Positions 27,589 through 35,672 of a stretch of 64,000 bases of DNA are shown piece after piece. Position numbers and translations under genes: made by a program. Source of the DNA: Prolixibacter bellariivorans ATCC BAA-1284 (lineage in GTDB: Bacteria; Bacteroidota; Bacteroidia; Bacteroidales; Prolixibacteraceae); assembly GCF_000621705.1 (NCBI RefSeq), contig NZ_KK211332.1, forward strand, positions 124,001-188,000, written 5' to 3'. The notes below the pieces were generated by a model. It worked only from the letters and a program-made list of their open reading frames with translations, was not told the origin of the DNA and did no database searches. How positions within the stretch are numbered: position 1 is the first letter of the stretch; every line of letters begins with the position of its first letter.

Positions 27589-28308
27589 TTAATTTTTACT
27601 GGTTAGTTTTTTAATTTGATTTGATATTTCATTGATCTTCGCATACGCATCATTGCTTTTCACATCAATTTCTTTTCCTTTTTGAACTGCTGCATTGACT
27701 AATTCTGAAACCTTTAATAGCGAGTTTGTCATCACCGTGTCTTTACCTTGAAGCCCAACTAAGGATAGAGCTTCTTGCTGAGTAGCCTTGACCTTTCGAG
27801 CAGATTCAAGGTAACCGGTAATAGTTGAATTAGCATAAATTGCATTTCCATACGATTCATTAATCTTATCGATAATCTCTTTCTCTTGTTTTAGAATAGG
27901 ATTTAGCAATTCATTTCTCTTGGATTGAATTTGTACGTTTGCAGCCTCCTGAAATTCCAGCATTGCATTTAACGCCTCATCAGTTTCATTCTTTCCTCCA
28001 ACTTTTCCTGCTGCTTCAATTGAGCCATATAGAGAAGGTTCTCCTTTCTTATACTTGTCCAATTCTGCTTGCAATACATAGTGAATCACAAAAGGCGAGT
28101 ACACATCATCAACAAATGAATTAACGTCATCCTCAATCTTGCCATAATATAACTCAACTAGATTTCGATGTGAATTATGTAAGACAACTAAATCATTACC
28201 CAAAACCTTAGATAAGGTCACGGTTTCTTTAGGTATTGAAACGCATGAGGATAGAATAAAAAAGAAAATGCCCGGCACAAAAATTTTTATCTTCATCTTT
28301 TTCATCAT
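27589..28308 (-). CDS. coiled-coil lipoprotein of unknown function
   Basis: The 239-residue protein has a lipoprotein leader (MKIKIFVPGIFFFILSS, then C). The mature part is almost entirely helical and charged, with long predicted coiled-coil stretches (KRNELLNPILKQEKEIIDKI and SDAYAKINEIS-like end). The N-terminus offers ATGs at 28308, 28305 and 28296. It is AT-rich. Its position between a 602-residue unknown protein and a small helical protein suggests a three-gene unit. A periplasmic, membrane-attached spacer or sensor would fit the shape, but there is no direct evidence. Confidence 0.65.
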   Translation of the reverse strand: MMKKMKIKIFVPGIFFFILSSCVSIPKETVTLSKVLGNDLVVLHNSHRNLVELYYGKIEDDVNSFVDDVYSPFVIHYVLQAELDKYKKGEPSLYGSIEAAGKVGGKNETDEALNAMLEFQEAANVQIQSKRNELLNPILKQEKEIIDKINESYGNAIYANSTITGYLESARKVKATQQEALSLVGLQGKDTVMTNSLLKVSELVNAAVQKGKEIDVKSNDAYAKINEISNQIKKLTSKN

Positions 28309-28446
28309 TTGGTTCGTATCTACTATTTAGTTTTTCTATGCTTAATCACAATCCTTTGAGCAAAGACCAAAGCCTCTTTTCTAAAAAAGCTCAGGCAAAG
28401 AATCTTGTATACTTATAACGATTTAATTTTCCTCTTATATAGTTGA

Positions 28447-30255
28447 TTAAGGTTTGCAAATAATATATGTCTCAGCGTTCACTTCATTACAGCTTAACAC
28501 TAAAGAGGAAATAAACCATAATATTTGAATTACCTCATTCCTTTCCTTGAAAGTCTTACCCTCCTTAAGCAATTCAAGTCTATCAGCTAAATCTGCTTTT
28601 GATATAAAATTAATTACCAGATAAACCTTTTTCTTCAAATTAGGGAATGATTGCAGCTGTTTAAAATATTCCATTGCTGCTTCAGCTGATTCTCCCTTCC
28701 TTACTCTATTTATTTGTGTCGAAACGTGATCCAGTACATAGTAATTATTCCAAAAATTAACTTTCATTTGCCATTGATATTCTGATGGACTTAGATTGCC
28801 CAAATTTTTCTGAGCTTGCCCTACAATATCCTGAAAATCCGAAGCAGAAAACTTTGAATCCTTATATTTGGAGTGAAAAAATGATATACTATCTTCATAA
28901 AGCCCTATATGATCTGCCCATTCTTTTCCCAAGTCATCGCATAAAAAGAATCTAGATTCTTCAAGAAAGTTGTCTTCAACAAAACCAAAGATAGACTCTC
29001 TTGAGAAATATGTTGATTCAGCTTCAACCATACCTTTCTCGCTACTAACTTCTTTTAATTCTTTGAAAGGCCTGAAGACACTTAAAAAAGCATCAATATT
29101 TCCCAATAATTTATTGTCCCTAAACAATTTCCGATGACTATACACAAGTTCAACTCTATCGAAGTTGATTATGAAGCTATTATACTTATTGAAATAATCA
29201 ATAATTGAAATTTTAGTTTCATCTGAGAACTTTATAATCAAATTTTTTAGTTTCTGTGAGCGAAGTGTAATTGATTTTGAATTAATCGAGATTGATAAAT
29301 CATTTACGATTTTTGTGTTTACCTTAAAATATGAGTTACCATGAGCACTCACGAACTCCCGGATTTCTATTAATCTTGAAAAACTATCTAGAATAGAGAG
29401 CAAGTCAATGTCTCTTTTGTACTCATTAAATACTAATGTCGTCGATTCAATTCGGTTTGCTTCATAATCTGCATTGAGTTTTGTAAGTATTAACAATATC
29501 GCAATAGGCTTTAATGATTGCCTTTCACTGTCGAAATCTAAAGGAGTCGCAAATGACGAAAGAAAGTTCTCTGTATCGTTAATGTTCTCTATTTTATCAA
29601 CTATTACATCTGCCCATGAAATAAAAAAATCGAGGTTGTTCTTCTTTCCAAATTTGTTAATTCGAGAAGAATTTAACGATAATGATACTTTCCCTCCATC
29701 GTTGTTTAATCTTACATTGCTCAAAATATAGCTATGCAGTCCTAAAGTCGAAACATTCTCTTTCAGATCAATAGCTTCCATACTTTTCTGACGAATAGCA
29801 TTGTCTGATATATTCATGTTATTCATTGAGAACTTCTCAAAAGTAGTTGTGTCATCAATGAATAGAGATGAAATAGTTTTATAATCAATTGACAATATTC
29901 TCTTATCTAACTCTTTCGTTCCTGATATGTTTCTTTTGGATATAGCTACATATTCATCAAAATCAACTATTACTATATAAGCAAGTTTAATTTCTTCCCA
30001 TTCCTGTATCTCCTCATTAATAAAAGTAGGTTTCTTTCTATATTTAAATACACAAATGGAATACTCAATATCCTTATTGGCTAATCGGTGTTTATTCTTT
30101 ACGACTTTTAAAAGATATCTTCCCATCTTTTCATAAGAAGCCTCCCTAAACGTTGTTTTAATTAGCGTTTCTGGCAGAAAACCAGCCTTGATCTTATTAT
30201 AGAAATAAGCATTTTCATTTAAGACCAAGTTCCCAATTTGTTCTTCTCTCGTCAT
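28447..30255 (-). CDS. large AT-rich protein, unknown; defence-island-like motif
   Basis: The 602-residue cytoplasmic protein lacks a leader or membrane segments. I do not recognise the N-terminal half. Residues ~437-490 contain FFLCDDLGKEWADHIG, then FFHSKYKDSKFSASDFQDIV and GQAQKNLGNL. This CDD...D...HxK...GQAxKNLG arrangement reminds me of a conserved segment in large, sporadically distributed proteins of defence islands, but I could not verify that. The gene is clearly richer in A+T than the nuo or efflux genes, suggesting transfer. A 138-base spacer separates it from the lipoprotein gene downstream. Confidence 0.65.
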   Translation of the reverse strand: MTREEQIGNLVLNENAYFYNKIKAGFLPETLIKTTFREASYEKMGRYLLKVVKNKHRLANKDIEYSICVFKYRKKPTFINEEIQEWEEIKLAYIVIVDFDEYVAISKRNISGTKELDKRILSIDYKTISSLFIDDTTTFEKFSMNNMNISDNAIRQKSMEAIDLKENVSTLGLHSYILSNVRLNNDGGKVSLSLNSSRINKFGKKNNLDFFISWADVIVDKIENINDTENFLSSFATPLDFDSERQSLKPIAILLILTKLNADYEANRIESTTLVFNEYKRDIDLLSILDSFSRLIEIREFVSAHGNSYFKVNTKIVNDLSISINSKSITLRSQKLKNLIIKFSDETKISIIDYFNKYNSFIINFDRVELVYSHRKLFRDNKLLGNIDAFLSVFRPFKELKEVSSEKGMVEAESTYFSRESIFGFVEDNFLEESRFFLCDDLGKEWADHIGLYEDSISFFHSKYKDSKFSASDFQDIVGQAQKNLGNLSPSEYQWQMKVNFWNNYYVLDHVSTQINRVRKGESAEAAMEYFKQLQSFPNLKKKVYLVINFISKADLADRLELLKEGKTFKERNEVIQILWFISSLVLSCNEVNAETYIICKP

Positions 30256-30603
30256 GAAGTACTGAATTGATAAGAATATTCTTTTATTCTAAACAACCTG
30301 TTTCGATTTTGTTATCTAAAATAAGAAAATGTATAGAAGTTTTATTATTCTTCATGGTGTTGAGTAACAGCAACACATTAACGATTTCCGTTCATCCCAG
30401 ATTTTCGCACGTTCACCACCTGAAATTGAACGTTTACCACTGATTTTGCACTATTAAGAATTGCTATAAATTTGGAAAAAGACGAAAAGACAACAGACCC
30501 CGACGCTACGGTAGGGATTTCGCTTTGCTCAACATTAGAGGAGAGATGAAGAGAGTTTCGGTGGTTGGTTTACTTCACTATGACTTCTGTTCTTGATACA
30601 GAT
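30256..30603. other. gap holding a CGTTCA box element
   Basis: No gene is visible. The only recognisable content is the three-box element at 30388-30475 described separately. The remaining bases are AT-rich near the 602-residue gene and ordinary near 30600. Confidence 0.55.
30388..30475 (+). promoter_or_regulatory. three 21-bp-spaced CGTTCA boxes (LytTR-operator-like), copy 1
   Basis: CGTTCA at 30389 and 30410 and CGTTTA at 30431 are spaced exactly 21 bases. Twenty bases after the last box comes CTATTAAGAA and then TATAAATTTG, which includes a perfect TAnnTTTG (TAAATTTG, 30467-30474) on the plus strand. The boxes match the LytTR half-site pattern ([TA][AC][CA]GTTN[AG][TG], one per two helical turns). 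The element lies 133 bases upstream of the 602-residue gene, which is on the other strand. The same architecture recurs at 41328 and 58483. Confidence 0.55.
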
Positions 30604-30912
30604 TCATCGATTCTCTGGCGTTATCTCTATTATCTCATTCTTTAATTCCTCCGGCACATTTACCCAGGTTGTTTCTGTGGTCAATAAAAGTTTACAAGAG
30701 CATTCTGTTTTACAAACGTCAAGGATATGGCTGTACCATTTTATATAGGACCACTCCCGGGGTTTCGGTGAATACAAGGAATGCTTATCCACATCCCAGT
30801 GAACCTCTGTTGCTGTTCGGTATATCATCGGGTAAGTTGTCATATCGGTTACAACATGTAGTTTCCCCTCGCGGTCAATTTCAATTGATTTGATGTTATC
30901 GGTTTGTATCAT
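30604..30912 (-). CDS. small protein of unknown function
   Basis: The 102-residue protein lacks a leader. It reads as a beta-rich N-terminal part (IKSIEIDREGKLHVVTDMT, PMIYRTATEVHWD) and a C-terminal part with CKTECSCKLLLTTETTWVNV. Three cysteines cluster near residues 68-74. I do not recognise a family. Normal base composition and sensible residue pattern support it as a gene. It precedes an acetyltransferase gene on the same strand. Confidence 0.55.
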   Translation of the reverse strand: MIQTDNIKSIEIDREGKLHVVTDMTTYPMIYRTATEVHWDVDKHSLYSPKPREWSYIKWYSHILDVCKTECSCKLLLTTETTWVNVPEELKNEIIEITPENR

Positions 30913-30952
30913 AAGAATCCTTTCCTACTCCATTCAGTTTGCCCTGAAACGC

Positions 30953-31474
30953 TCATAATTCTTTTTCAATCCCATACACGTCGACGGTTAACGAGGCGTA
31001 TTGGGTCCGGAATAGTGGGGTCATGCCGTTCTTAAGGGCTACGTTAATGGAACGCTGGTTCCGGATGTCGATGACGGAAACGAACCGTTGGGTTTCGATG
31101 TTTTCCCGTCCGAAGCGCTTCAGCTGTTGCGCGATTTCGGTTCCATAGCCTTTTCCCCAATACTCGGGAAGAAGTGAATAGCCAATTTCGTATTCCGGCT
31201 TGCCATCGATTACCTGCGGCAGAATTCCTCCCATCCCGATAAACGCTCCGGTCTCCTTCAGTTCAACCGCCAGGTGTCCGAGGTTTTGCGTCCGGTAGCG
31301 TTCGAACTGTTTGGTAATCCATTCCTCCGCCAGCACCTCTTTGCTTTTCGACAAGTCCAACCCCAAATACGCCAGGTTGTCGTTGTCCACGAAAAAGTCC
31401 ACCCACCGGGGAATGTCCGCTTCGGTTAACTTCCGGTACCGTAACCGCTCGCTCTCCTGCTCGAAGTAGTTCAT
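30953..31474 (-). CDS. GNAT-family N-acetyltransferase (RimJ/RimL-like)
   Basis: The 173-residue protein has the GNAT fold: N-terminal strand SERLRYRKLTEADIPRWVDF, then LAVELKETGAFIGMGGILPQ, the acetyl-CoA loop YSLLPEYWGKGYGTEIAQQL (Q/RxxGxG/A type) and IDIRNQRSINVALKNGMTPL near the end. The pattern is that of RimJ/RimL-like enzymes which acetylate alpha- or epsilon-amino groups. The acceptor is unknown. A good promoter box lies at 31503. Confidence 0.9.
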   Translation of the reverse strand: MNYFEQESERLRYRKLTEADIPRWVDFFVDNDNLAYLGLDLSKSKEVLAEEWITKQFERYRTQNLGHLAVELKETGAFIGMGGILPQVIDGKPEYEIGYSLLPEYWGKGYGTEIAQQLKRFGRENIETQRFVSVIDIRNQRSINVALKNGMTPLFRTQYASLTVDVYGIEKEL

Positions 31475-31502
31475 GTTGGCATGATGATATTGGTTTACAT
31501 AT

Positions 31503-31510
31503 CAAAGCTA
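31503..31510 (-). promoter_or_regulatory. Bacteroidota -7 box (TAGCTTTG)
   Basis: On the minus strand TAGCTTTG matches TAnnTTTG exactly and lies 28 bases ahead of the acetyltransferase ATG. The -33 region, at the expected 20 bases further, reads GCTTTTATC, a partial match. Confidence 0.55.
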
Positions 31511-31619
31511 CGAAGGTTTTTAGATAAAAGCGGGATGTTGGTAGGCAGCCGGGAACGAAGCTCTTTTTAAGAATTTTATAGACCTTGTTTATTGACTCTT
31601 ATTTTGTTCTTCAGCAATA

Positions 31620-32186
31620 TTAATGGCCACTATGTTTCATGGCTCTTTCATGTCCTTTGACTAACAATTCGTAAAATGCTTTGTCCTTCGACTGAATCTC
31701 ATTAAACTCTCCCGGGATTGCCTTGCTTGAAGGGTGAATCTCGTTAAAAAAGAAGTAAAAGAAAGACTCTATTTTGTCGTTCGGTTTTCCTTTCAAAAGC
31801 CTATACGTCAGATCAACATTTTTTAAAACTTCGGACCGGAGATGATAGTGAAAGTAGTTCACGGCATCAGCTTCCCAATGACCTCCAATTGAAATATTAA
31901 TACACTTTTCCAGCTGCTTCTCTATTGGAATACTGTCCAGATCGAAAAATTCGGGAATGTATTCGTGCCCGTCATATAGTGGAGCAGCTTTTCCATTTTC
32001 ATAACCAAAAGTTTCCTGAAATTCCCGGAATGAGTTAGGAAATAGTTCAAAGTATTTGCGCTGGTTAACCAGGCTTCTATCATTCTTTAGGTTGGTAAAA
32101 GCAGTTTTTAGCTTTTCAGTATTAACTGACTGTCCAAAAGTGTTGATGAACAAAAATGTTAGCAGAAAAGTTAGTAGTGTTTTCAT
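31620..32186 (-). CDS. secreted protein of unknown function
   Basis: The 188-residue protein has a clear signal peptide (MKTLLTFLLTFLFINTFGQ). The mature part is mostly helical with aromatic residues and reads YFELFPNSFREFQETFGYEN, then SFFYFFFNEIHPSSKAI. The C-terminus is rich in His and Lys (KGHERAMKHSGH). I do not recognise a family. Its upstream region carries the bipartite motif at 32261, shared with three other genes. Confidence 0.6.
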   Translation of the reverse strand: MKTLLTFLLTFLFINTFGQSVNTEKLKTAFTNLKNDRSLVNQRKYFELFPNSFREFQETFGYENGKAAPLYDGHEYIPEFFDLDSIPIEKQLEKCINISIGGHWEADAVNYFHYHLRSEVLKNVDLTYRLLKGKPNDKIESFFYFFFNEIHPSSKAIPGEFNEIQSKDKAFYELLVKGHERAMKHSGH

Positions 32187-32260
32187 CTGTAGTCGTTTAT
32201 ATATTCATGAGATACTTAAGTGTCTTAATCTTTCTTCCTGACCACCGGAATCGCTCCAGT

Positions 32261-32300
32261 TCTCAGAAATAACGAAATCATATGAATTCTTATTGTTCAA
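32261..32300 (-). promoter_or_regulatory. shared bipartite motif (TGAACAATAAGAATT / TATTT), copy 1
   Basis: On the minus strand the sequence reads TGAACAATAAGAATT, then after about 14 bases CGTTATTT. It aligns without gaps to the copies at 33517 and 58404 over about 33 bases, and with one gap to 41252. It lies 75-115 bases upstream of the secreted protein start. It may be a promoter for a specific sigma factor: GAAC resembles the -35 of ECF promoters and CGTTA their -10, though the spacing of about 20 is long. Confidence 0.55.
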
Positions 32301-32416
32301 TCATAATATGTGGAAGATACTATGCTCAGCCTTTATTTTACATGGTCATATTGCTTCACAAGGTCCGTTAAATCCCATGTTCGAAAATCTTCCGATGTAA
32401 TTTGATGATATACTTT

Positions 32417-33433
32417 CTAATTGTTAGGTATATTCATCCATATCTTAAACCGGTCGAACTCCTCCGGATGATCATTCAGCCATTTCGCGGCTTCGTCACC
32501 ATCCGATTCTGAGATGTAATAACTAAACGGTTTCGTGAGATTCTCATTAGCCATTCGGTAGAAGAACGATACATAAAAGTCCCACCAGAAACCCGTATGA
32601 TCTTTCTTCAGTTCACCCATCACTTTAAAGATGTTATCGTTGTTTTCGGCAAACAGTTCCAGGTCCGTTTTTCCTTTGTTCTCCTCGAGGGAGTTGGAGG
32701 CCTTTGACAGACTGACCATCATTTCGGCAGCGCCAAAGTCCGGGTCTTCATCTTCCGGAACCACCACGTTGATATTCTTCTCTCCTTCCCGGGTGACCCC
32801 GTGGTCGATGTAGTTTCGCAACGTTTGGTATTCAACGGCTGACCGGCCGGAGTTGGGCTCGAGCAACAGGAAAAAATAAAGCGGAAGCATGGCTTTTATT
32901 CGCGAGCCTTTCCTTTCCATTATCTTACTCAGAATTAAATGACTGCTGGCATGCGACGGATAATCCGTAATTGCCTTGATGGCTAAATCGTACGCCTTAT
33001 CGGTTTCGCCGGCGTTAAAACAACAGATGGCATAATTGTAATACACCAAATAGTGGTGGAAATCCTTCGCTGCGCTTTCGTACACCTTCATGGCCTTTTT
33101 GGTCTTCCCCTGCAAATCCAGTGCATTCCCGTAAGTGATATAGGCACCTAAAACATTTCCGTTGTTCAGGTCGATGACTTTCTTACTGAATTTCTCTGCA
33201 TTTTTGTAGTCTTTAGCAGCCAGGTAAGAATAGGATATCTCGTAATTGGCTACGCTCGAATTGGGAGCCATTTCCAGCACCTTTTGGTAGGTCTCAATGG
33301 CCTTCTGGTATTCGCCTTTGTCATGCAGCGCAACACCTTCACGAATCATATCTTCCGCTTTCTGGTTTTGTCCAAACGCCAAATGAGTCACGAAGAGAAA
33401 AGAGATGAGGATAAGAAGTTTGGTTCTTGTCAT
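32417..33433 (-). CDS. TPR-repeat periplasmic protein
   Basis: The protein has about 338 residues with a signal peptide (TKLLILISFLFVTHLAFGQ). At least three tetratricopeptide repeats are visible: MIREGVALHDKGEYQKAIET, YQKVLEMAPNSSVANYEISY with NAEKFSKKVIDLNNGNVLGA, and GETDKAYDLAIKAITDYPSH. The C-terminal ~130 residues (YFLLLEPNSGRSAVEYQTLR onward) lack repeats and contain a run DVVVPEDEDPDF-like acidic part. TPRs mediate protein contacts; the partner is unknown. ATG 33433 is preferred over 33457, since it puts the leader at the N-terminus. Motif copy 2 lies upstream. Confidence 0.85.
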   Translation of the reverse strand: MTRTKLLILISFLFVTHLAFGQNQKAEDMIREGVALHDKGEYQKAIETYQKVLEMAPNSSVANYEISYSYLAAKDYKNAEKFSKKVIDLNNGNVLGAYITYGNALDLQGKTKKAMKVYESAAKDFHHYLVYYNYAICCFNAGETDKAYDLAIKAITDYPSHASSHLILSKIMERKGSRIKAMLPLYFFLLLEPNSGRSAVEYQTLRNYIDHGVTREGEKNINVVVPEDEDPDFGAAEMMVSLSKASNSLEENKGKTDLELFAENNDNIFKVMGELKKDHTGFWWDFYVSFFYRMANENLTKPFSYYISESDGDEAAKWLNDHPEEFDRFKIWMNIPNN

Positions 33434-33516
33434 GGTTGGTTTAGTAGTTAAGGTCATGATGTTGCTAAAGATTAGCTTGTGTCTGGCCAGCTTTTAACTA
33501 TTCCTGTTTTTCTTGT

Positions 33517-33556
33517 CCTAAAATAGCGAAATAGATTGAATTCTTATTGTTCAGCC
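33517..33556 (-). promoter_or_regulatory. shared bipartite motif, copy 2
   Basis: TGAACAATAAGAATT, then 14 bases to CGCTATTTTAGG on the minus strand. It lies 84-123 bases ahead of the TPR gene ATG. The match to copy 1 over the same 33 positions is close, which is unexpected for unrelated genes. Confidence 0.55.
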
Positions 33557-33654
33557 GGATGTTGTTGAATAGTAGAAACGAGACAGCAGGGGTTAGATGG
33601 TTTCAGGTTACGCGTAGCGGTTACTATCGTTACTGTTGTTTCTGTAGTTGCGCT

Positions 33655-33800
33655 CCAATCAACGGTATCACCATTGCGCTCGAAACAAGGAAGGTGTTTC
33701 ATTCATGCTTATCTCGCGACCGTTTTCCCTCACACATTTCTCTACCCGGGGTTATCACCCCGGGCTACAATCCTGTCATCCCTTCGGGATTGGAGAAGAA
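33655..33800 (+). repeat. C-type dispersed repeat, copy 4
   Basis: It carries CATTGCGCTCGAAACAAGGA, then CATGCTTATCTCGCGACCG, the palindrome CCCGGGGTTATCACCCCGGG and TCATCCCTTCGGGATTGG. An A/B block precedes it directly, as at 25638, so A, B and C form a compound unit. Confidence 0.7.
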
Positions 33801-34029
33801 CCACAATCAACCTTATCTTGCACCAAAACCTTAGTAACCTCCGCCAACCGTACCAAACAACCTTATTAACCTTATTGGTAACAGCTGCAATCAATCATTA
33901 AAAAATAAGGTTGGAGGAGAGTGTGTGATGCCCGATTGGTTACTAAGGTGAAAACCGTAAATAAGGTTGAAAATTCCCCGGTCATGTCCCAACGTACGAA
34001 AGAGTACCGGTAGAAAATAATGATTTCCC

Positions 34030-34180
34030 AAGGTTGCTGCATCATCCTTGCGGTCAAAACAAGGACGGCATTTCAATCATGCTTATCACGCGACCGCTTT
34101 CCTACACGCAATTCCCCAACCCGGGGTTAATCCCGAAGCATCGGGACCGGGCTAACAATATTCCATCCCTCCGGGATTTA
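34030..34180 (+). repeat. C-type dispersed repeat, copy 5
   Basis: It carries CATCCTTGCGGTCAAAACAA, then AATCATGCTTATCACGCGAC and CCATCCCTCCGGGATTTA. The palindromic CCCGGGGTTAATCCCG core here is extended by a few bases relative to copy 4. Confidence 0.65.
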
Positions 34181-34204
34181 TTCAGGGATATGAAACGTTC
34201 GTTA

Positions 34205-34345
34205 TAGGTTTTGGCTCTACCGTTGCTAAGTCCCCAGATTCGCCGCCAGGCGAAAAGTGGGCTGGCCCGTCAAAGTCGCCGGAGCGTGTGTTAGCCTTGT
34301 GGGAGGACGGATCACTTTGACAAGATTTTTGCATCCTTTTCATCG
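34205..34345 (+). repeat. R-type dispersed repeat, copy 2 (short variant)
   Basis: It contains TTCGCCGCCAGGCGAAAAGT, GGCCCGTCAAAGTCGCC and GGATCACTTTGACAAGATTT. The inner GC-rich part is shorter than in the copies at 50365, 54095 and 58730, and the end hairpin is replaced by ATCCTTTTCATCGAATGG, AAAAGGAT. Confidence 0.65.
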
Positions 34346-34394
34346 AATGGAAAAGGATGAGCCCGTCCGGCTTGAGGACAAAAGAATAAATATT

Positions 34395-34515
34395 ATTACA
34401 TCATCATTGCGGTCGGAACAAGGAAGGTATTTCAATCATGTCTGCTGCGCGAGCGCTAATCATTGTGCACGGGTTAATCCCGAAGCATTGGAACAGGGCT
34501 ATCAATATTTGACCC
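34395..34515 (+). repeat. C-type dispersed repeat, copy 6
   Basis: It carries CATCATTGCGGTCGGAACAA, then TCAATCATGTCTGCTGCGCG and GGGTTAATCCCGAAGCATTG. The copy is partial at its right end, where a GAGAC hairpin begins at 34534. Confidence 0.55.
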
Positions 34516-34533
34516 ACTCCGGGGTCAGGTACC

Positions 34534-34555
34534 GAGACGCTGCGTGCAACGTCTC
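34534..34555. repeat. GAGAC hairpin, copy 1
   Basis: A 22-base imperfect palindrome beginning GAGACGCTGC and ending GCAACGTCTC, followed by TAC. It overlaps the 3' end of the acetyltransferase gene on the minus strand, so it may act as its terminator. Confidence 0.6.
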
Positions 34556-34965
34556 TACTTTCGTTCCATCATGTTATTGGGTTTGCTCAGAGCGGTAAAA
34601 CCAAACTGCTGGTAAAGTCCGTGTGCATCATCAGTTCCCAGGCCCCAGCGCTTCAGGTTTTGCAAATTGGGATGGCTGATGATAGCGCTCATGAGTTGCT
34701 TACTTAATCCCCTTCCCCGATATTCTTCCAGGATGAAGACATCCAACAACCAGGCAAACACGGCATAGTCGGTTACCACACGGGCAAATCCCACTTGCTT
34801 ACCATTTTCATACACACCAAAGCACAGCGAGTTTTCGACGGAACGTTTCACGGTTTCCATGCTCCGCCCTTTCGCCCAGTATGAACGGTTTGTCAGGAAG
34901 TCATGTATCATCTCCAAATCCAGCAGCGATTTGTCATTTGATATGTGGATGTTTTCGGGTTGCAT
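34555..34965 (-). CDS. GNAT-family N-acetyltransferase
   Basis: This 136-residue acetyltransferase has the expected elements: FLTNRSYWAKGRSMETVKRS, then FGVYENGKQVGFARVVTDYA, FAWLLDVFILEEYRGRGLSK (acetyl-CoA loop RGRGLSK) and LGTDDAHGLYQQFGF near the C-terminus. It resembles the small arginine/antibiotic-type GNATs of Bacteroidota. The acceptor substrate is not evident. It ends at the GAGAC hairpin at 34534 and begins beside an A/B block. Confidence 0.9.
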   Translation of the reverse strand: MQPENIHISNDKSLLDLEMIHDFLTNRSYWAKGRSMETVKRSVENSLCFGVYENGKQVGFARVVTDYAVFAWLLDVFILEEYRGRGLSKQLMSAIISHPNLQNLKRWGLGTDDAHGLYQQFGFTALSKPNNMMERK

Positions 34966-35047
34966 GCTGAGAAAAGTTTATGTTGTTACTATCGTTTCTA
35001 TAGTTTCTATTGTTACAGATTTCAGGTTGGGCCTTGCTGTGTCGGCT
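34966..35047. repeat. A/B block between GNAT and PNPOx-like genes
   Basis: TGTTACTATCGTTTCTATAG, TTTCTATTGTTACAGATTTC and AGGTTGGGCCTTGC make a single short A/B block. No promoter is obvious. Confidence 0.5.
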
Positions 35048-35512
35048 TTATTTACTCGCTTTTCCGGTCAGGACCTCAATGTTCATCTTCAGAACAATGA
35101 CGGTATCGATTGCCCGGTCGATGTAGGCTTCTCCCTCTTTCATAAAGTCGGGTGAGTATTTCTCTACCAGCAACATGAGGCCTTTGCGTTTGTCATCGCC
35201 TTCGGCTTCGGTGACGGTTCCGGCGGCAATGGCACTCTCGAAACGCGTACTGAACTTCGCCGGCAGGACTTCCGTCTTCCCGACGACACAAAACGAGGCA
35301 TGAGGATAAGTCCGCAGAAAATCTAGCTTGGCCCCTTCGGTGGCGCAGTGAAAATAAATAGCATCGTCTGCGTAAGCATAACTTAACGGAACGCCGTATC
35401 CTTCGTTTTCGGTTGTGCTCATCGACAGGATGCCGTATTCTCCGCTACGTAGCAGTTCGGCTGCATCTTCGTTATTCAGGCGGCGCTTCTGTTTTCGCAT
35501 GGGACGATTCAT
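35048..35512 (-). CDS. pyridoxamine 5'-phosphate oxidase-family protein (NimA-like)
   Basis: The 154-residue flavin-binding split-barrel protein starts MRKQKRRLNNEDAAELLRSG, then EYGILSMSTTENEGYGVPLS, FHCATEGAKLDFLRTYPHAS and FCVVGKTEVLPAKFSTRFES, the pattern of the NimA-like group. Family members reduce or protect against nitro compounds or bind FMN/heme. It is shorter than true PdxH. The exact activity is uncertain. The ATG at 35512 is the first M, with an internal M at codon 5. Confidence 0.88.
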   Translation of the reverse strand: MNRPMRKQKRRLNNEDAAELLRSGEYGILSMSTTENEGYGVPLSYAYADDAIYFHCATEGAKLDFLRTYPHASFCVVGKTEVLPAKFSTRFESAIAAGTVTEAEGDDKRKGLMLLVEKYSPDFMKEGEAYIDRAIDTVIVLKMNIEVLTGKASK

Positions 35513-35638
35513 GTGCTTGTTTTTACCGGGTTGATGATAGGGTTTGTCGGGTAAATATAATGAATAAATAGTCTGAACCGGGATGACGCAGATTAACCAG
35601 ATTACACAGATTGATTTAAATGCATAGCCGGATGAAAG

Positions 35639-35660
35639 GAGACGCGAAGCATCGCGTCTC
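35639..35660. repeat. GAGAC hairpin, copy 2
   Basis: A palindrome beginning GAGACGCGAA and ending TCGCGTCTC, followed by TAC. It lies 12 bases beyond the stop of the ClpP-like gene (minus strand), where a terminator is expected. Confidence 0.65.
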
Positions 35661-35672
35661 TACAAAATTCAT

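Larger units (their letters stand above)
33457..34553. repeat. gap with A/B, C and R repeats
   Basis: An A/B block runs 33598-33660. A C-type copy runs 33655-33800 (with palindrome ACCCGGGGTTATCACCCCGG). A second C-type copy runs 34030-34180 and a third lies near 34395-34510. An R-type copy lies at 34205-34345. The stretch 33800-34030 shows no clear gene or repeat. Confidence 0.6.
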
